64,000 nt of DNA from a candidate division FCPU426 bacterium (GTDB lineage: Bacteria > Oederibacteriota > Muellerivitia > Muellerivitales > Muellerivitaceae), in contig PLFD01000057.1 in assembly GCA_003136635.1 (NCBI GenBank), positions 120,136-184,135 of the forward strand, in the 5' to 3' direction. Shown here piece by piece: positions 45,494-53,429 of this stretch. Position 1 is the first letter of the stretch, and each line of letters begins with the position of its first letter. A program made the position numbers and the translations under genes. The notes beneath the pieces are model-generated. The model had not been told where the DNA came from. It saw only the letters and a list, made by a program, of their open reading frames with translations, and made no database searches.

Positions 45494-47854
45494 TCAACGC
45501 AAAACCAACAACTTCATAATCCAATGATTCGTCGGCGTGGTAATGGTCACATAGTAAAGCCCGTTACCAATGTTGGCGCCGCCTTTGAACTTGTTGGGAT
45601 CAAGGTAATAGGCAAAAGTTCCCGCGGGAGCGTAATTCACCCGGTCTTCATAAATTTTTCTAAAAGCGATTGTATAGAGTTTTACCACCACATAGTCATG
45701 AGGCTCATCAAAAACAATCTGGATATGGGTGCCGCTGGTTCCCGTGATGGGATTAGGTACCATTGAAACCGCATTAATCGCCGAAGCCGTAGGCGTAATG
45801 GTGGCTGTGCCGAAAACGAAAGTAACGGGCGTATTAGTGGAAGTCAAACTCGGGGTATAGGTAAAAGTCGCAGTCGGAGTAAGGGTTCCCGTAACCGTCA
45901 GCGTAGGGGTATGGGTGCTGGTATTGGTAGGCGAATTCGTCGGGCTGTTCGTCACCGTATTGGTGGAACTGGAAGTGGCAGTATTCGTAGCCGTATCGGT
46001 AGGACTATTAGTCGCGGAATTCGTTGGAGTATTGGTACTGGTGGAAGTTAGCGTATTCGTCGGGCTATTGGTGGGCGTGTAACTAAAGATCGGGGTTAGG
46101 GTTATTGTCGGCGTATGGGTAACCGTGTTAGTAGAAGTATTGGTCGGAGTACTCGTCGGGGTGTTTGTCGGGGTAAGCGACGGCGTATTCGTGGACGTAT
46201 TGGTAACGGTGTTCGTCGATGTGTTGGTGAGCGTATTGGTGGGGCTATTGGTCAGTGTGTTAGAAGGTGTATTCGTTGGCGAGTTAGTAACGGTATTCGT
46301 GGGACTATTGGTCAAAGTATTGGTGACCGTATTGGTTGGCGTCAGAGTCGGGGTATTGGTGACAGTGTTGGTGAGCGTGATAGTCGGCGTATTGGTAACG
46401 GTGTTGGTTGGACTATTCGTCGCCGTATTCGTGGGCGTATTCGTAATGGTCGGCGTTCCCGTATTCGTCGGAGTATTCGTAACTGTATTTGTTGGCGTAA
46501 TCGTCGGCGAATTGGTAGGCGTGTTGGTGGCAAGCAGCCCCGGACAATAATTCGCCAAAATTGGTTCGTACCAATCGTTTCCATAAGAAAGTGAATAACC
46601 TAAAGCGCTGTTGTCAAAGGTCCAGGAAGGAATTGACGCAAGGGTATAAGCCAAAGTATTTACCGCCGCCGGAGACGTTTGATAAATCAGCGAATAGCTG
46701 ACCGGCGCGGCGTAAATATAGGCCAACCAATAATTCCCCGCCGCCAGCGGCGAACTAGGAATCTCAAAATTATTCCAACCCGCGCTCAAAGTTTGCGTCA
46801 CGGACTGAGCGATGAGAGTACCCATGGTGTTGGTGGTGCCGGCGTTATTGGTGTACAAAGCTACTTCAGCGATGCTTCCCGCGGAATAAGCGGTGGAATA
46901 AAGCGACATGGTTTGAATTGTTCCCGCAACCGGCAAATTATAAAAACAAGCCCTGAGCTCGACGGACTGGGCGGTAACCGGTCCCACCCCTCCGGTGGTA
47001 ACCGCTTCCCCAAAACTCGCGAAGGAACTGCCGCACGAAGGCGTTAACGATAAATTCGGCGTCGCGGACGGAGTCGAGGTGGGGCTGTTGGTGGGAGTAT
47101 TGGTTGCGGTCGAAGTTGGCGTCGCGGTGGGTGTATTGGTCAGAATGGTTCCCGTATTCGTAATCGTGTTCGTCGCCGTATTGGTGGGACTATTGGTGGG
47201 TGTGTTAGTAACCGTGGGTGTGCTGGTATTGGTTGGCGTATTGGTAGGGATCAAACAATAAAGACCATAAATGGAATCTTGACCCGTGCCGTAAGAAGGC
47301 GTCGGCATGGTATTGGGCATAGTACCGAAAGTCATGCTGGTACTGGTAAAGGCCTCAATGTTGCTGGAACCAGCGCTATAACTGACATTGAAACTGGTGG
47401 TACCGTTGCTTTGATAAAGAAGCCAATAAGTACCGGCGGGAAGATAGGTGGGTGTGATGACAAATCCATTCCAACCATTGAATACATTTTGAACCGTCGA
47501 TTGAACCATTAGGTTGCCCACAGTACCTGTTGAGCCGCTGTAGATACCAACGACCAATTGCATATTAGCGGGCGGAGCGTCGCAATAAACCATCAAGCTA
47601 TAAACCGTAGCGGGACTGCTGAGGGTATAGATGCTTCCTCTCATGGTTTCGGTCACCAGGCCGTGAGTAATTCCAGGAGTAGAATTACCCAGCGTTCCCG
47701 CGGGTGAACAGGGTGGAGTTAAGGTGGCGTTGGGCGTAGAGGTGGCTTGACCCCAGACGGTCGCGCTGAGGAAGCAGAACAATAGGGCTGTCGCCCCCGA
47801 TAGGGTGTACTTTCGCATCAGGTGTCGCATTTCTGTTTTTAAATTCAAGAACAT
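45494..47854 (-). CDS. Secreted protein with long Thr-Asn-Thr-Pro-Thr repeat regions
   Basis: This 786-residue protein has a signal peptide ending near VWGQ. Two related beta-rich domains (about 40-205 and 270-440) share the pattern GWNxFxIxxxxLxAGxYWL. A short repeat linker lies between them (about 208-265), and a long repeat of TNTPTNT/TNSPTNT units covers about 445-670. The C-terminal domain (about 690-786) ends [27 protein letters not shown] (LYYVTITTP, then KLLVLR), similar to FlgD-like/secretion-sorting ends. Such proteins are probably surface adhesins or fibres whose Thr-rich linkers may be glycosylated. The true start among several Met codons is uncertain. Confidence 0.75.
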   Translation of the reverse strand: MFLNLKTEMRHLMRKYTLSGATALLFCFLSATVWGQATSTPNATLTPPCSPAGTLGNSTPGITHGLVTETMRGSIYTLSSPATVYSLMVYCDAPPANMQLVVGIYSGSTGTVGNLMVQSTVQNVFNGWNGFVITPTYLPAGTYWLLYQSNGTTSFNVSYSAGSSNIEAFTSTSMTFGTMPNTMPTPSYGTGQDSIYGLYCLIPTNTPTNTSTPTVTNTPTNSPTNTATNTITNTGTILTNTPTATPTSTATNTPTNSPTSTPSATPNLSLTPSCGSSFASFGEAVTTGGVGPVTAQSVELRACFYNLPVAGTIQTMSLYSTAYSAGSIAEVALYTNNAGTTNTMGTLIAQSVTQTLSAGWNNFEIPSSPLAAGNYWLAYIYAAPVSYSLIYQTSPAAVNTLAYTLASIPSWTFDNSALGYSLSYGNDWYEPILANYCPGLLATNTPTNSPTITPTNTVTNTPTNTGTPTITNTPTNTATNSPTNTVTNTPTITLTNTVTNTPTLTPTNTVTNTLTNSPTNTVTNSPTNTPSNTLTNSPTNTLTNTSTNTVTNTSTNTPSLTPTNTPTSTPTNTSTNTVTHTPTITLTPIFSYTPTNSPTNTLTSTSTNTPTNSATNSPTDTATNTATSSSTNTVTNSPTNSPTNTSTHTPTLTVTGTLTPTATFTYTPSLTSTNTPVTFVFGTATITPTASAINAVSMVPNPITGTSGTHIQIVFDEPHDYVVVKLYTIAFRKIYEDRVNYAPAGTFAYYLDPNKFKGGANIGNGLYYVTITTPTNHWIMKLLVLR
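45830..46530. repeat. Degenerate hexamer/12-mer repeat tract coding for TNTPT
   Basis: The plus strand reads as runs of GTATTGGT, GTATTCGT and GGCGTA-type units in imperfect multiples of six bases, strongly G+T-rich. It encodes the long Thr-Asn/Pro linker on the minus strand. A second, shorter tract lies at about 47070-47250. Both are prone to length change. Confidence 0.8.
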
Positions 47855-47950
47855 CTCTTAACTAACGTTCAAAGCAAAGGAAACTGAACGGAGTGGAGAG
47901 GACAGAGTCTATCGTGAATTGGGGATATTTGTGCCGCGGAGGTTTCTGAA

Positions 47951-48340
47951 CTACAAGCCGAGGATCTTCCTAATTTCTTCAGTGGGCGGCTTAAAATGGG
48001 GACCCTTAATCACCTTTCCGTCTTCCCGGTAAAGGGGTTTTCCATCGGGGCCAAGCTTGCTCATGTTAGACCGATGAACCGCGTCAAATAATTCGGACAG
48101 TTTGTCCTGAAACCCATAGGTGACAGCGGTGCCGATAGCGATATAAATGGAATCAATGACGCCGTCGGCTATCTCTACCAGATCGCCCCGCTCGATAGCT
48201 GCGTGGATTTCTTCTGCCTCCTCAACCTGCAACTTTCCCCGGATACTTTGTCCTTTAGTGATAACCGGACCCACCGGCTCATTCATGGATACTCCATAAG
48301 CCTTGTGGAATTCCTCTAGTTGTTGGACCTGTTTTTTCAT
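47951..48340 (-). CDS. MazG/PRA-PH-like all-alpha NTP pyrophosphohydrolase
   Basis: This 129-residue protein has the metal-binding pattern ExxE...ExxD in VEEAEEIHAAIERGDLVE followed by IADGVIDSIYIAIGTA, which matches the Cof-like/PRA-PH-type all-alpha phosphohydrolases. The C-terminus PHFKPPTEEIRKIL is typical for the group. It probably hydrolyses a nucleoside triphosphate or related pyrophosphate as house-cleaning. It follows the DUF6159 gene by 9 bases. Confidence 0.82.
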   Translation of the reverse strand: MKKQVQQLEEFHKAYGVSMNEPVGPVITKGQSIRGKLQVEEAEEIHAAIERGDLVEIADGVIDSIYIAIGTAVTYGFQDKLSELFDAVHRSNMSKLGPDGKPLYREDGKVIKGPHFKPPTEEIRKILGL

Positions 48341-48349
48341 GTTGGTTCC

Positions 48350-49228
48350 TTACACTTTACTCTTAAAAGCATTGTCCAAAATATCTTGAGAAAAACCCTT
48401 GGGAATTTCACCCGTAGCCGCGTAAGCGTAAAGCGCTGTGTTGAAAACAGTGTTGGCCAGAGAAAACACCGCGAATATAATGATCACATAAGCCGCGATG
48501 GCCAAAATCATCGCCACGCCGCCCGCCCCGGGATTGGTCACCGCGCCCAGACCCAACCCCAGTAAAAACAAAAAGCCTGCCCCAAACACTAAAAACAGAA
48601 TTTGGATCAGACCTAAACCATAATGGCGAGCCAAACTTTCGCCCCAGGTTTTTTTGATGGCTTGAGTAGAATCAGCGATAGCTTCAAAGGGTCCTAAACC
48701 TTTATAAACCATGGCAGGAACCACAAACAGGGTCACGATGGACCAGGTTAATTTAAGCCCTCCCACAAAAAGACTCAGAATGATATCAAGCACGAAACCA
48801 ATGGGATTGGCGTTTCTTCTATCCCCTGCCAGGCTTTCCAATAGTCTCAAAAATACGCTGACCGTGGCCGCCACAAGGCTCCAGGACAAAATCAGGTTGA
48901 TGCGCGAGAAAGCGAAAGAAAAACTTTCGGACAAACCTTCATTGCCGCCTTCAAGACGCTTTTTGATGATGTGAACGGCGCAGACGCTAAAAAAGGTGGA
49001 AAACAGCGTGAGAAAAAAATAAAGAAGAAACAGGCCGACCCACAGGGTAACGGACGAATGCCCGGTACCGGGAACGAACAGTACCTTTAAGGGAAGCCAG
49101 AACAAGGCTAAAACTGCCAGGGAAAAAAACGCCGAAAGAAACGGAAAAACCAAAAGTTCTTTATCATCCAGAATCACTGAAAAACTAAGTTTTGTTAAAG
49201 CCCAACTGCGGCTAAATACGTTACCCAT
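48350..49228 (-). CDS. DUF6159-type integral membrane protein
   Basis: This 292-residue protein has about six hydrophobic helices. The N-terminus SRSWALTKLSFSVILDDKELLVFPFLSA is characteristic of the DUF6159 family. Function unknown. The ATG follows AAAGGAGTTTAAA. It is co-transcribed with the pyrophosphohydrolase-like gene downstream and lies 25 bases after the SGNH-like gene. Confidence 0.78.
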   Translation of the reverse strand: MGNVFSRSWALTKLSFSVILDDKELLVFPFLSAFFSLAVLALFWLPLKVLFVPGTGHSSVTLWVGLFLLYFFLTLFSTFFSVCAVHIIKKRLEGGNEGLSESFSFAFSRINLILSWSLVAATVSVFLRLLESLAGDRRNANPIGFVLDIILSLFVGGLKLTWSIVTLFVVPAMVYKGLGPFEAIADSTQAIKKTWGESLARHYGLGLIQILFLVFGAGFLFLLGLGLGAVTNPGAGGVAMILAIAAYVIIIFAVFSLANTVFNTALYAYAATGEIPKGFSQDILDNAFKSKV

Positions 49229-49253
49229 TTTAAACTCCTTTAATTTTGGTTGA

Positions 49254-50045
49254 TCAACGGATATACCAACGGTCCAGATTCGTTAAAACCGTCTCAACCG
49301 CGACCTCCTGCATCGTCTGGGCCAAATCCTTCGAAAGACCCGCGGTAAAGTCTAATCCTTCCGGGCTCGTTTTAAAAAGTACCGCGTAAAAAACACAGGC
49401 CGCTAAGTAAGTTCCTTCCACACTGGGATGGCTTCCATCCGGTCCCCAAAGATCTGCGGAAGAATCACGGCCAAGGGCTATTTTAAAAGCTTCCCCTACC
49501 GGCGCTACAGGAATCTTAAGCTCTTGGGCGATGTCCAGGTAACCCTTTGTCAATTGGGTCTGCATGGAATCAAAATCATTAAAACCTTGTTCGGGCAGAC
49601 CCTTTTGTCGGCCCCAGGTTAAATAAAGTAAGGACTGGGATCCCGCTTTACGGATGTAGTAGTCTAAATAACGAACCGCCGGATTGAGTTCTTTGGTTCG
49701 TTGTTCTTCCAGAGCTGGCAGATAGCTTTGATCCTGAAGGATAACGAAATCCCACTTCTGTCCGCTGATCTTGTCCATAGTCGTTTGGTTAGCGGCGTGC
49801 TGGGCCAGGCTAAATCCACCCGGCGTGATCATGTCGGTTAAAACTTCGTGATGGCCGGACGCAGCCAATTGGGAAAACAAGCCGGGTAAGTTATTAACAG
49901 CCGTGTAGCTGTTGCCGATGAATAAAAGATGAAGCGCTGGCCCTGTAAAAGTAACGACTTGCGGAGTAGACGTCTGGGTTTCCGGAGTTGGGGTCTGTCC
50001 GCAGGAGACCAATAAAACCGTCAGGGCTAGGAGTAATCCCTTCAA
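49254..50045 (-). CDS. Exported SGNH-type hydrolase lipoprotein
   Basis: This 263-residue protein has a lipobox LLVSCG (Cys16). The mature part has a block I GNSYT near residue 45, ILQDQSYLPA in the middle and the final DGSHPSVEGTYLAACV with the Asp and His of the triad. It is probably an outer-membrane-anchored esterase acting on a sugar ester or lipid. The readable start is a TTG that overlaps the DUF3293 stop by two bases; the Ser block has Gly-Asn-Ser rather than Gly-Asp-Ser. Confidence 0.75.
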   Translation of the reverse strand: MKGLLLALTVLLVSCGQTPTPETQTSTPQVVTFTGPALHLLFIGNSYTAVNNLPGLFSQLAASGHHEVLTDMITPGGFSLAQHAANQTTMDKISGQKWDFVILQDQSYLPALEEQRTKELNPAVRYLDYYIRKAGSQSLLYLTWGRQKGLPEQGFNDFDSMQTQLTKGYLDIAQELKIPVAPVGEAFKIALGRDSSADLWGPDGSHPSVEGTYLAACVFYAVLFKTSPEGLDFTAGLSKDLAQTMQEVAVETVLTNLDRWYIR

Positions 50046-50476
50046 CGAAGCATAATCAGTTGCGGCACGTAATCATCTTCCATCCACACAATGGCGTTCT
50101 GGCCGTACCTTTTCCCCAGTTCTTCAGCATCGGCCAAGGTAATTCCCAATATCAAAAAACTGGGTTCGCTTTTCCATCGGCCCGTGGGGTCTTCACCAAA
50201 ACCTTCCCAAAAGGGCAAACCGGTCCGGCGGACATCGCCCGACAAATTCTTTTGCGACTTAACGTTAATGTGGGGTTCGGTATTTTTACCCTGACTGTTA
50301 TAGGCCGTCACATAAACCGCGGTGAAAAGGTTATGGCTTTTCATGAGAGCTTCCAGATCCGCTGATTTTTTTTTGATTTTGAGGACAAAGGATTTTCCGT
50401 TACCGATCATGACCCGGTAAAGGGCCACACGGTATGAGTTCACCAGCGTTCGAGAAAGATCTGTTTTGCGTTCCAT
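50042..50476 (-). CDS. DUF3293 family protein
   Basis: This 144-residue cytoplasmic protein has TAVYVTAYNSQGKNTE near residue 55, GLPFWEGFGEDPTG near 85, EPSFLILGITLADAEELGKRY and FGQNA-like YGQNAIVW, the conserved blocks of DUF3293. Function unknown. It overlaps the SGNH gene and lies 8 bases after the PH-domain gene. Confidence 0.8.
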   Translation of the reverse strand: MERKTDLSRTLVNSYRVALYRVMIGNGKSFVLKIKKKSADLEALMKSHNLFTAVYVTAYNSQGKNTEPHINVKSQKNLSGDVRRTGLPFWEGFGEDPTGRWKSEPSFLILGITLADAEELGKRYGQNAIVWMEDDYVPQLIMLR

Positions 50477-50484
50477 AAAGAGCC

Positions 50485-51072
50485 TTATTTTTTAGGACGA
50501 AGCTGGTCCACTAGTTGATAAACCTCTTCGGCGTCCGGAAGATCAAAAAAAGAAAGTACACCTTGAAAATCTTTGTCGATTAAAAAAATACCGGCGTTGG
50601 TAAACAGGCCGCCGCTGCCCAGATCGCCGAAAGTCAAACTGCCCGCGCCGTTCTTATCGACGCTTTTTTCAATCATTTTAATATGATTCAAAAACTGAAA
50701 CCGTTCTTTTCGAGATTTGCCTTGAGTGATCACTATCAATCTTTTGTTCGAAACCGCGTAAATGGTTTTTGTTTTTAGCCAGAATTTATAAAAAAACCGG
50801 CCGATGATCAGGTAAAGGGCCACAAGGATGACCGGGATACCCGTAATGGGGTAGAGGTAGGTAAAGGGTCCGCCGTTGAGAATTTGGGATTCCAAATTAA
50901 ACGTCGTATATTCCCAATAAAAAGCGAAAACACCGCACAGCAGGCTGAACGGAATCAAGAACCGGTCGGCGGGACCAAAAATCACCCAGGGATTTGGTTT
51001 GCCATACCAGTGAATGGTTTCATTGGATAAAAGTTTTATTTCCAGCGCGTGGGTTTCGGATGAGTCCTTCAT
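50485..51072 (-). CDS. Bacterial PH-domain membrane protein
   Basis: This 195-residue protein has two hydrophobic segments (about 32-52 and 73-95) followed by a bacterial pleckstrin-homology-type domain (KTKTIYAVSNKRLIVIT, GSLTFGDLGSGG). The ATG at 51072 follows GGGAGGCGTTT, so the longer upstream reading is rejected. Function unknown. First gene of a five-gene minus-strand run (PH, DUF3293, SGNH, DUF6159, pyrophosphohydrolase). Confidence 0.72.
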   Translation of the reverse strand: MKDSSETHALEIKLLSNETIHWYGKPNPWVIFGPADRFLIPFSLLCGVFAFYWEYTTFNLESQILNGGPFTYLYPITGIPVILVALYLIIGRFFYKFWLKTKTIYAVSNKRLIVITQGKSRKERFQFLNHIKMIEKSVDKNGAGSLTFGDLGSGGLFTNAGIFLIDKDFQGVLSFFDLPDAEEVYQLVDQLRPKK

Positions 51073-51180
51073 AAACGCCTCCCGTAAGAGATGGGGCGCA
51101 TTATAAACAAAAGATGAGCCGGAAACTGGACGGAACATTGGAATAAACCTAAAAATATGATCTTTCGGTTGCCGCGACCC

Positions 51181-51209
51181 TTGTCATAACTTTGGAAAGA
51201 GCGTATTTT
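51181..51209 (+). promoter_or_regulatory. Sigma70-type promoter of the rhodanese fusion gene
   Basis: TTGTCA and TATTTT are separated by 17 bases and lie about 55 bases before the start codon. Confidence 0.5.
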
Positions 51210-51219
51210 AATCACTGAA

Positions 51220-51238
51220 CCGTTCGTTCGAAGAACGG
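51220..51238 (+). other. Inverted repeat in the leader of the rhodanese fusion gene
   Basis: CCGTTC and GAACGG are separated by seven bases that contain TTCGAA. It lies just downstream of the predicted transcription start, so it may be an operator or a 5' stabilising hairpin. Confidence 0.35.
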
Positions 51239-51264
51239 CAGTTTCATATATAGAGGAGAAGTTC

Positions 51265-51888
51265 ATGAGCACAACGTTGAAAATCAGCAAAGACAGCACC
51301 ATGCAGGAAGTTTTGGATAACTATCCCAGCGCCCAACGCGCGCTTTTTCAAAAATATCACATCGGCGGCTGCCATAGCTGCGGTTACGAACCCAATGATG
51401 TTTTGAGCGTCGTTGCCGGCAAGCACAACATTACGGATATCGACGAAGTGTTGAACTTCATCGCGGAAGCCGAAGAGATCGACAAGCGCGTTCAAATCAG
51501 CCCGGCGGATTTAGCCGAGGCGTTGAAGAGCGGCCACAAACCCCGCGTGATTGACGTTCGCACCCCCGCGGAATGGGAAACCGCTCATATTGACGGAGCC
51601 CAATTGGTGGACGAAAACATTTCTCACGAAATCATGAATTCGCCCAAAGATTCCGCCTGGGTGTTTTATTGCCATACGGGCAAGCGCAGCATGGACGCCG
51701 CTTCTTATTTCGCGGGTCATGGCTTTACCAACGTCAAGTCGCTCACCGGCGGTATTGATGCCTGGTCCGCCACGATCGACAGCACGGTGCCCCGCTACGA
51801 AATCGCCCGCGACATGAACACTGGCCGCGGCGTTATCAAGCCTTTGCGCTCAGTGGTTTCGGACGCCCAAGGTTGTGTAACCAAGTAA
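51265..51888 (+). CDS. DUF1858/ScdA-type N-domain fused to a rhodanese domain
   Basis: This 207-residue protein has two domains. Residues 1-70 resemble DUF1858/ScdA_N (MQEVLDNYPSAQRALFQKY, then IGGCHSCGYEP with two Cys). Residues 75-170 are a rhodanese with active-site loop CHTGKRS, where the Cys carries a persulfide. A tail of about 35 residues ends with GCVTK. A role in sulfur or iron-sulfur handling or nitrosative stress is inferred. GAGGAG precedes the ATG. Single gene with own promoter and terminator. Confidence 0.87.
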   Translation: MSTTLKISKDSTMQEVLDNYPSAQRALFQKYHIGGCHSCGYEPNDVLSVVAGKHNITDIDEVLNFIAEAEEIDKRVQISPADLAEALKSGHKPRVIDVRTPAEWETAHIDGAQLVDENISHEIMNSPKDSAWVFYCHTGKRSMDAASYFAGHGFTNVKSLTGGIDAWSATIDSTVPRYEIARDMNTGRGVIKPLRSVVSDAQGCVTK

Positions 51889-51922
51889 GAAAGCAAAAAG
51901 TTGGAAGGTGTATAAGTTGGAA

Positions 51923-51958
51923 AAAAAGGCCCCGCTCAATTGAGTCGGGGCCTTTTTT
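51923..51958. terminator. Bidirectional Rho-independent terminator
   Basis: The arms AAAAAGGCCCCG and CGGGGCCTTTTT enclose the 11-base loop between the rhodanese fusion gene and the convergent hepT gene. Confidence 0.92.
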
Positions 51959-52295
51959 ATTGGTTGGAAAGTATTTTTGCCAGTTTCGCTTCTAATTCAG
52001 GCAGGTCTTTTTGAACCGTTTCCCAAACCACTTCTAAATCCACATCAAAATAGACATGAATCAATCGATTTCGCATTAAAGACATATCTTGCCATGGAAT
52101 TTCCGGATATTGAGTTTTGGTTTCGCCGGAAACCTTTGCCGCTGCTTCACCCATAATTTCCACTTCTTTAACCAGCGAAAGAACCAGCATCCGGTTTTTA
52201 TCTAAGTCAGAACGGGATTTCCCCTTAGTAAATTCAAGGGCTTCACGGCAGGCATCCAGCATGTGCTGAACGCGAATGGTGTCAGGCTTTTGCAT
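51957..52295 (-). CDS. hepT: HepT-like HEPN ribonuclease toxin (DUF86)
   Basis: This 112-residue helical protein has the HEPN RNase motif R-x4-H-x-Y in RNRLIHVYFD, typical of HepT. HepT is kept inactive by AMPylation of the motif Tyr by MntA. The start is taken at the ATG at 52295; a TTG two codons upstream is possible. It overlaps the MntA gene by 14 bases in the order antitoxin-toxin. The chromosomal module may act in phage defence. Confidence 0.88.
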   Translation of the reverse strand: MQKPDTIRVQHMLDACREALEFTKGKSRSDLDKNRMLVLSLVKEVEIMGEAAAKVSGETKTQYPEIPWQDMSLMRNRLIHVYFDVDLEVVWETVQKDLPELEAKLAKILSNQ

Positions 52296-52593
52296 ATTCA
52301 ACTAAAGCGGAGGAAACAACATCATTTCGGAAGTAACGGCTTAATTCGGCTGGTGTGCGAAGATCAATCTTTCGCCCTCCCAAAATCTCAGAAAGTTCGC
52401 CTTCCATATGGGCTAATCCCAGAAAACCGGCGCCTTTGCCGGATTCAAATTCTATCAATACATCAATATCACTATCCGGACTAAATTCTTTACCCAAAAC
52501 AGAACCGAAAAAGGACAGTTTTTGGACGTGGTAATTTTTACAAAAATTTTGAATTTTTTCGTGAGGTGGTTGAATTGTTGTGTGAAGTCCCAT
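52282..52593 (-). CDS. mntA: MntA-like minimal nucleotidyltransferase antitoxin
   Basis: This 103-residue protein has the minimal nucleotidyltransferase signature GSVLGKEFSPDSDIDVLIEF (GSx10DxD), so it should be catalytically active. MntA adds AMP to the partner HepT toxin. AGAGG lies before the ATG. It is the first gene of the pair and lies downstream of the divergent rpe gene, with 168 bases between starts. Confidence 0.9.
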   Translation of the reverse strand: MGLHTTIQPPHEKIQNFCKNYHVQKLSFFGSVLGKEFSPDSDIDVLIEFESGKGAGFLGLAHMEGELSEILGGRKIDLRTPAELSRYFRNDVVSSALVEYAKA

Positions 52594-52761
52594 AATTAAA
52601 ACCTCTGTTGAATTAATACTATTATACGGATGAGCTCAACTAGATAAAACCGAATATGTAATGCTGTTTTGCCGTAAGCTTCAATACGCCCTGCCTAGGA
52701 TATTAAGGGGCCTTTTGATAAGATACGGCTTCGTTGAATCGCTCTGGAACAAAGGATTTTC

Positions 52762-53427
52762 ATGGCCCCGGTTAAGGTTTCCGCCTCCATTTTATCCGCT
52801 GACTTTTCACACCTTTTAGAAGACTGCCAAAAGGCTGTGGATGCCGGTGCCGATATGCTGCACATGGATGTGATGGACGGCCACTTTGTGCCCAATATTT
52901 CTTTCGGCGCTCCGGTCATCGCCGGACTCAAGGGCAAAATCAACGTTCCTTTTGACGCCCATTTAATGATCACCGACCCCAACAAGTACATTCCGGATTT
53001 CGCCAAAGCCGGTTCCAGCTACATTTTGTTTCACGAAGAAGTGTCCGGTAACGCCACTGAAACCATCAAACTCATCCGGCAAAACGGCTGCAAACCTGGC
53101 ATGGTCATTAACCCCGGCACCTCCGAAGAAACCTTGAAACCCTACGCCAAAGATTTGGACTATGTGCTTTTCATGTCGGTCTGGCCGGGCTTTTCGGGAC
53201 AATCGTTTATCCCCGACGTGGTTCCCAAGATCGCCAAATTTTCCAAATGGGCTTCGCAGGAAGGTTTGTCCCTCTATATCGCCGTAGACGGAGGCATTTC
53301 TCCCAAAACCGCGCCCCTGGTGGTAGAGGCTGGCGCCAATCTGCTCATCGCCGCGACCGCCATTTTTAAAGCTCCCGACATGAAAGAAGCCATTCACCAA
53401 TTGAAAACCGCTGGAAACAAAAACTAG
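52762..53427 (+). CDS. rpe: Ribulose-phosphate 3-epimerase
   Basis: This 221-residue TIM-barrel enzyme of the pentose phosphate pathway interconverts ribulose 5-phosphate and xylulose 5-phosphate. SASILSADFSHL, MLHMDVMDGHFVPN, VMSVWPGFSGQ-like MSVWPGFSGQSFI and DGGISPKTA carry the metal ligands, the catalytic Asp residues and the phosphate site. It is followed after 2 bases by the transglutaminase-like gene, which is therefore co-transcribed. Confidence 0.96.
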   Translation: MAPVKVSASILSADFSHLLEDCQKAVDAGADMLHMDVMDGHFVPNISFGAPVIAGLKGKINVPFDAHLMITDPNKYIPDFAKAGSSYILFHEEVSGNATETIKLIRQNGCKPGMVINPGTSEETLKPYAKDLDYVLFMSVWPGFSGQSFIPDVVPKIAKFSKWASQEGLSLYIAVDGGISPKTAPLVVEAGANLLIAATAIFKAPDMKEAIHQLKTAGNKN

Positions 53428-53429
53428 TT

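Noticed and set aside
46115..46594. Long plus-strand frames over the TNTPT tract
   Set aside because: They are translations of the same repeat in other frames; the minus-strand frame has a signal peptide and real domains.
51220..51238. LexA-type SOS box
   Set aside because: CCGTTC...GAACGG has neither the E. coli CTG-N10-CAG form nor the Bacillus GAAC-N4-GTTC orientation.
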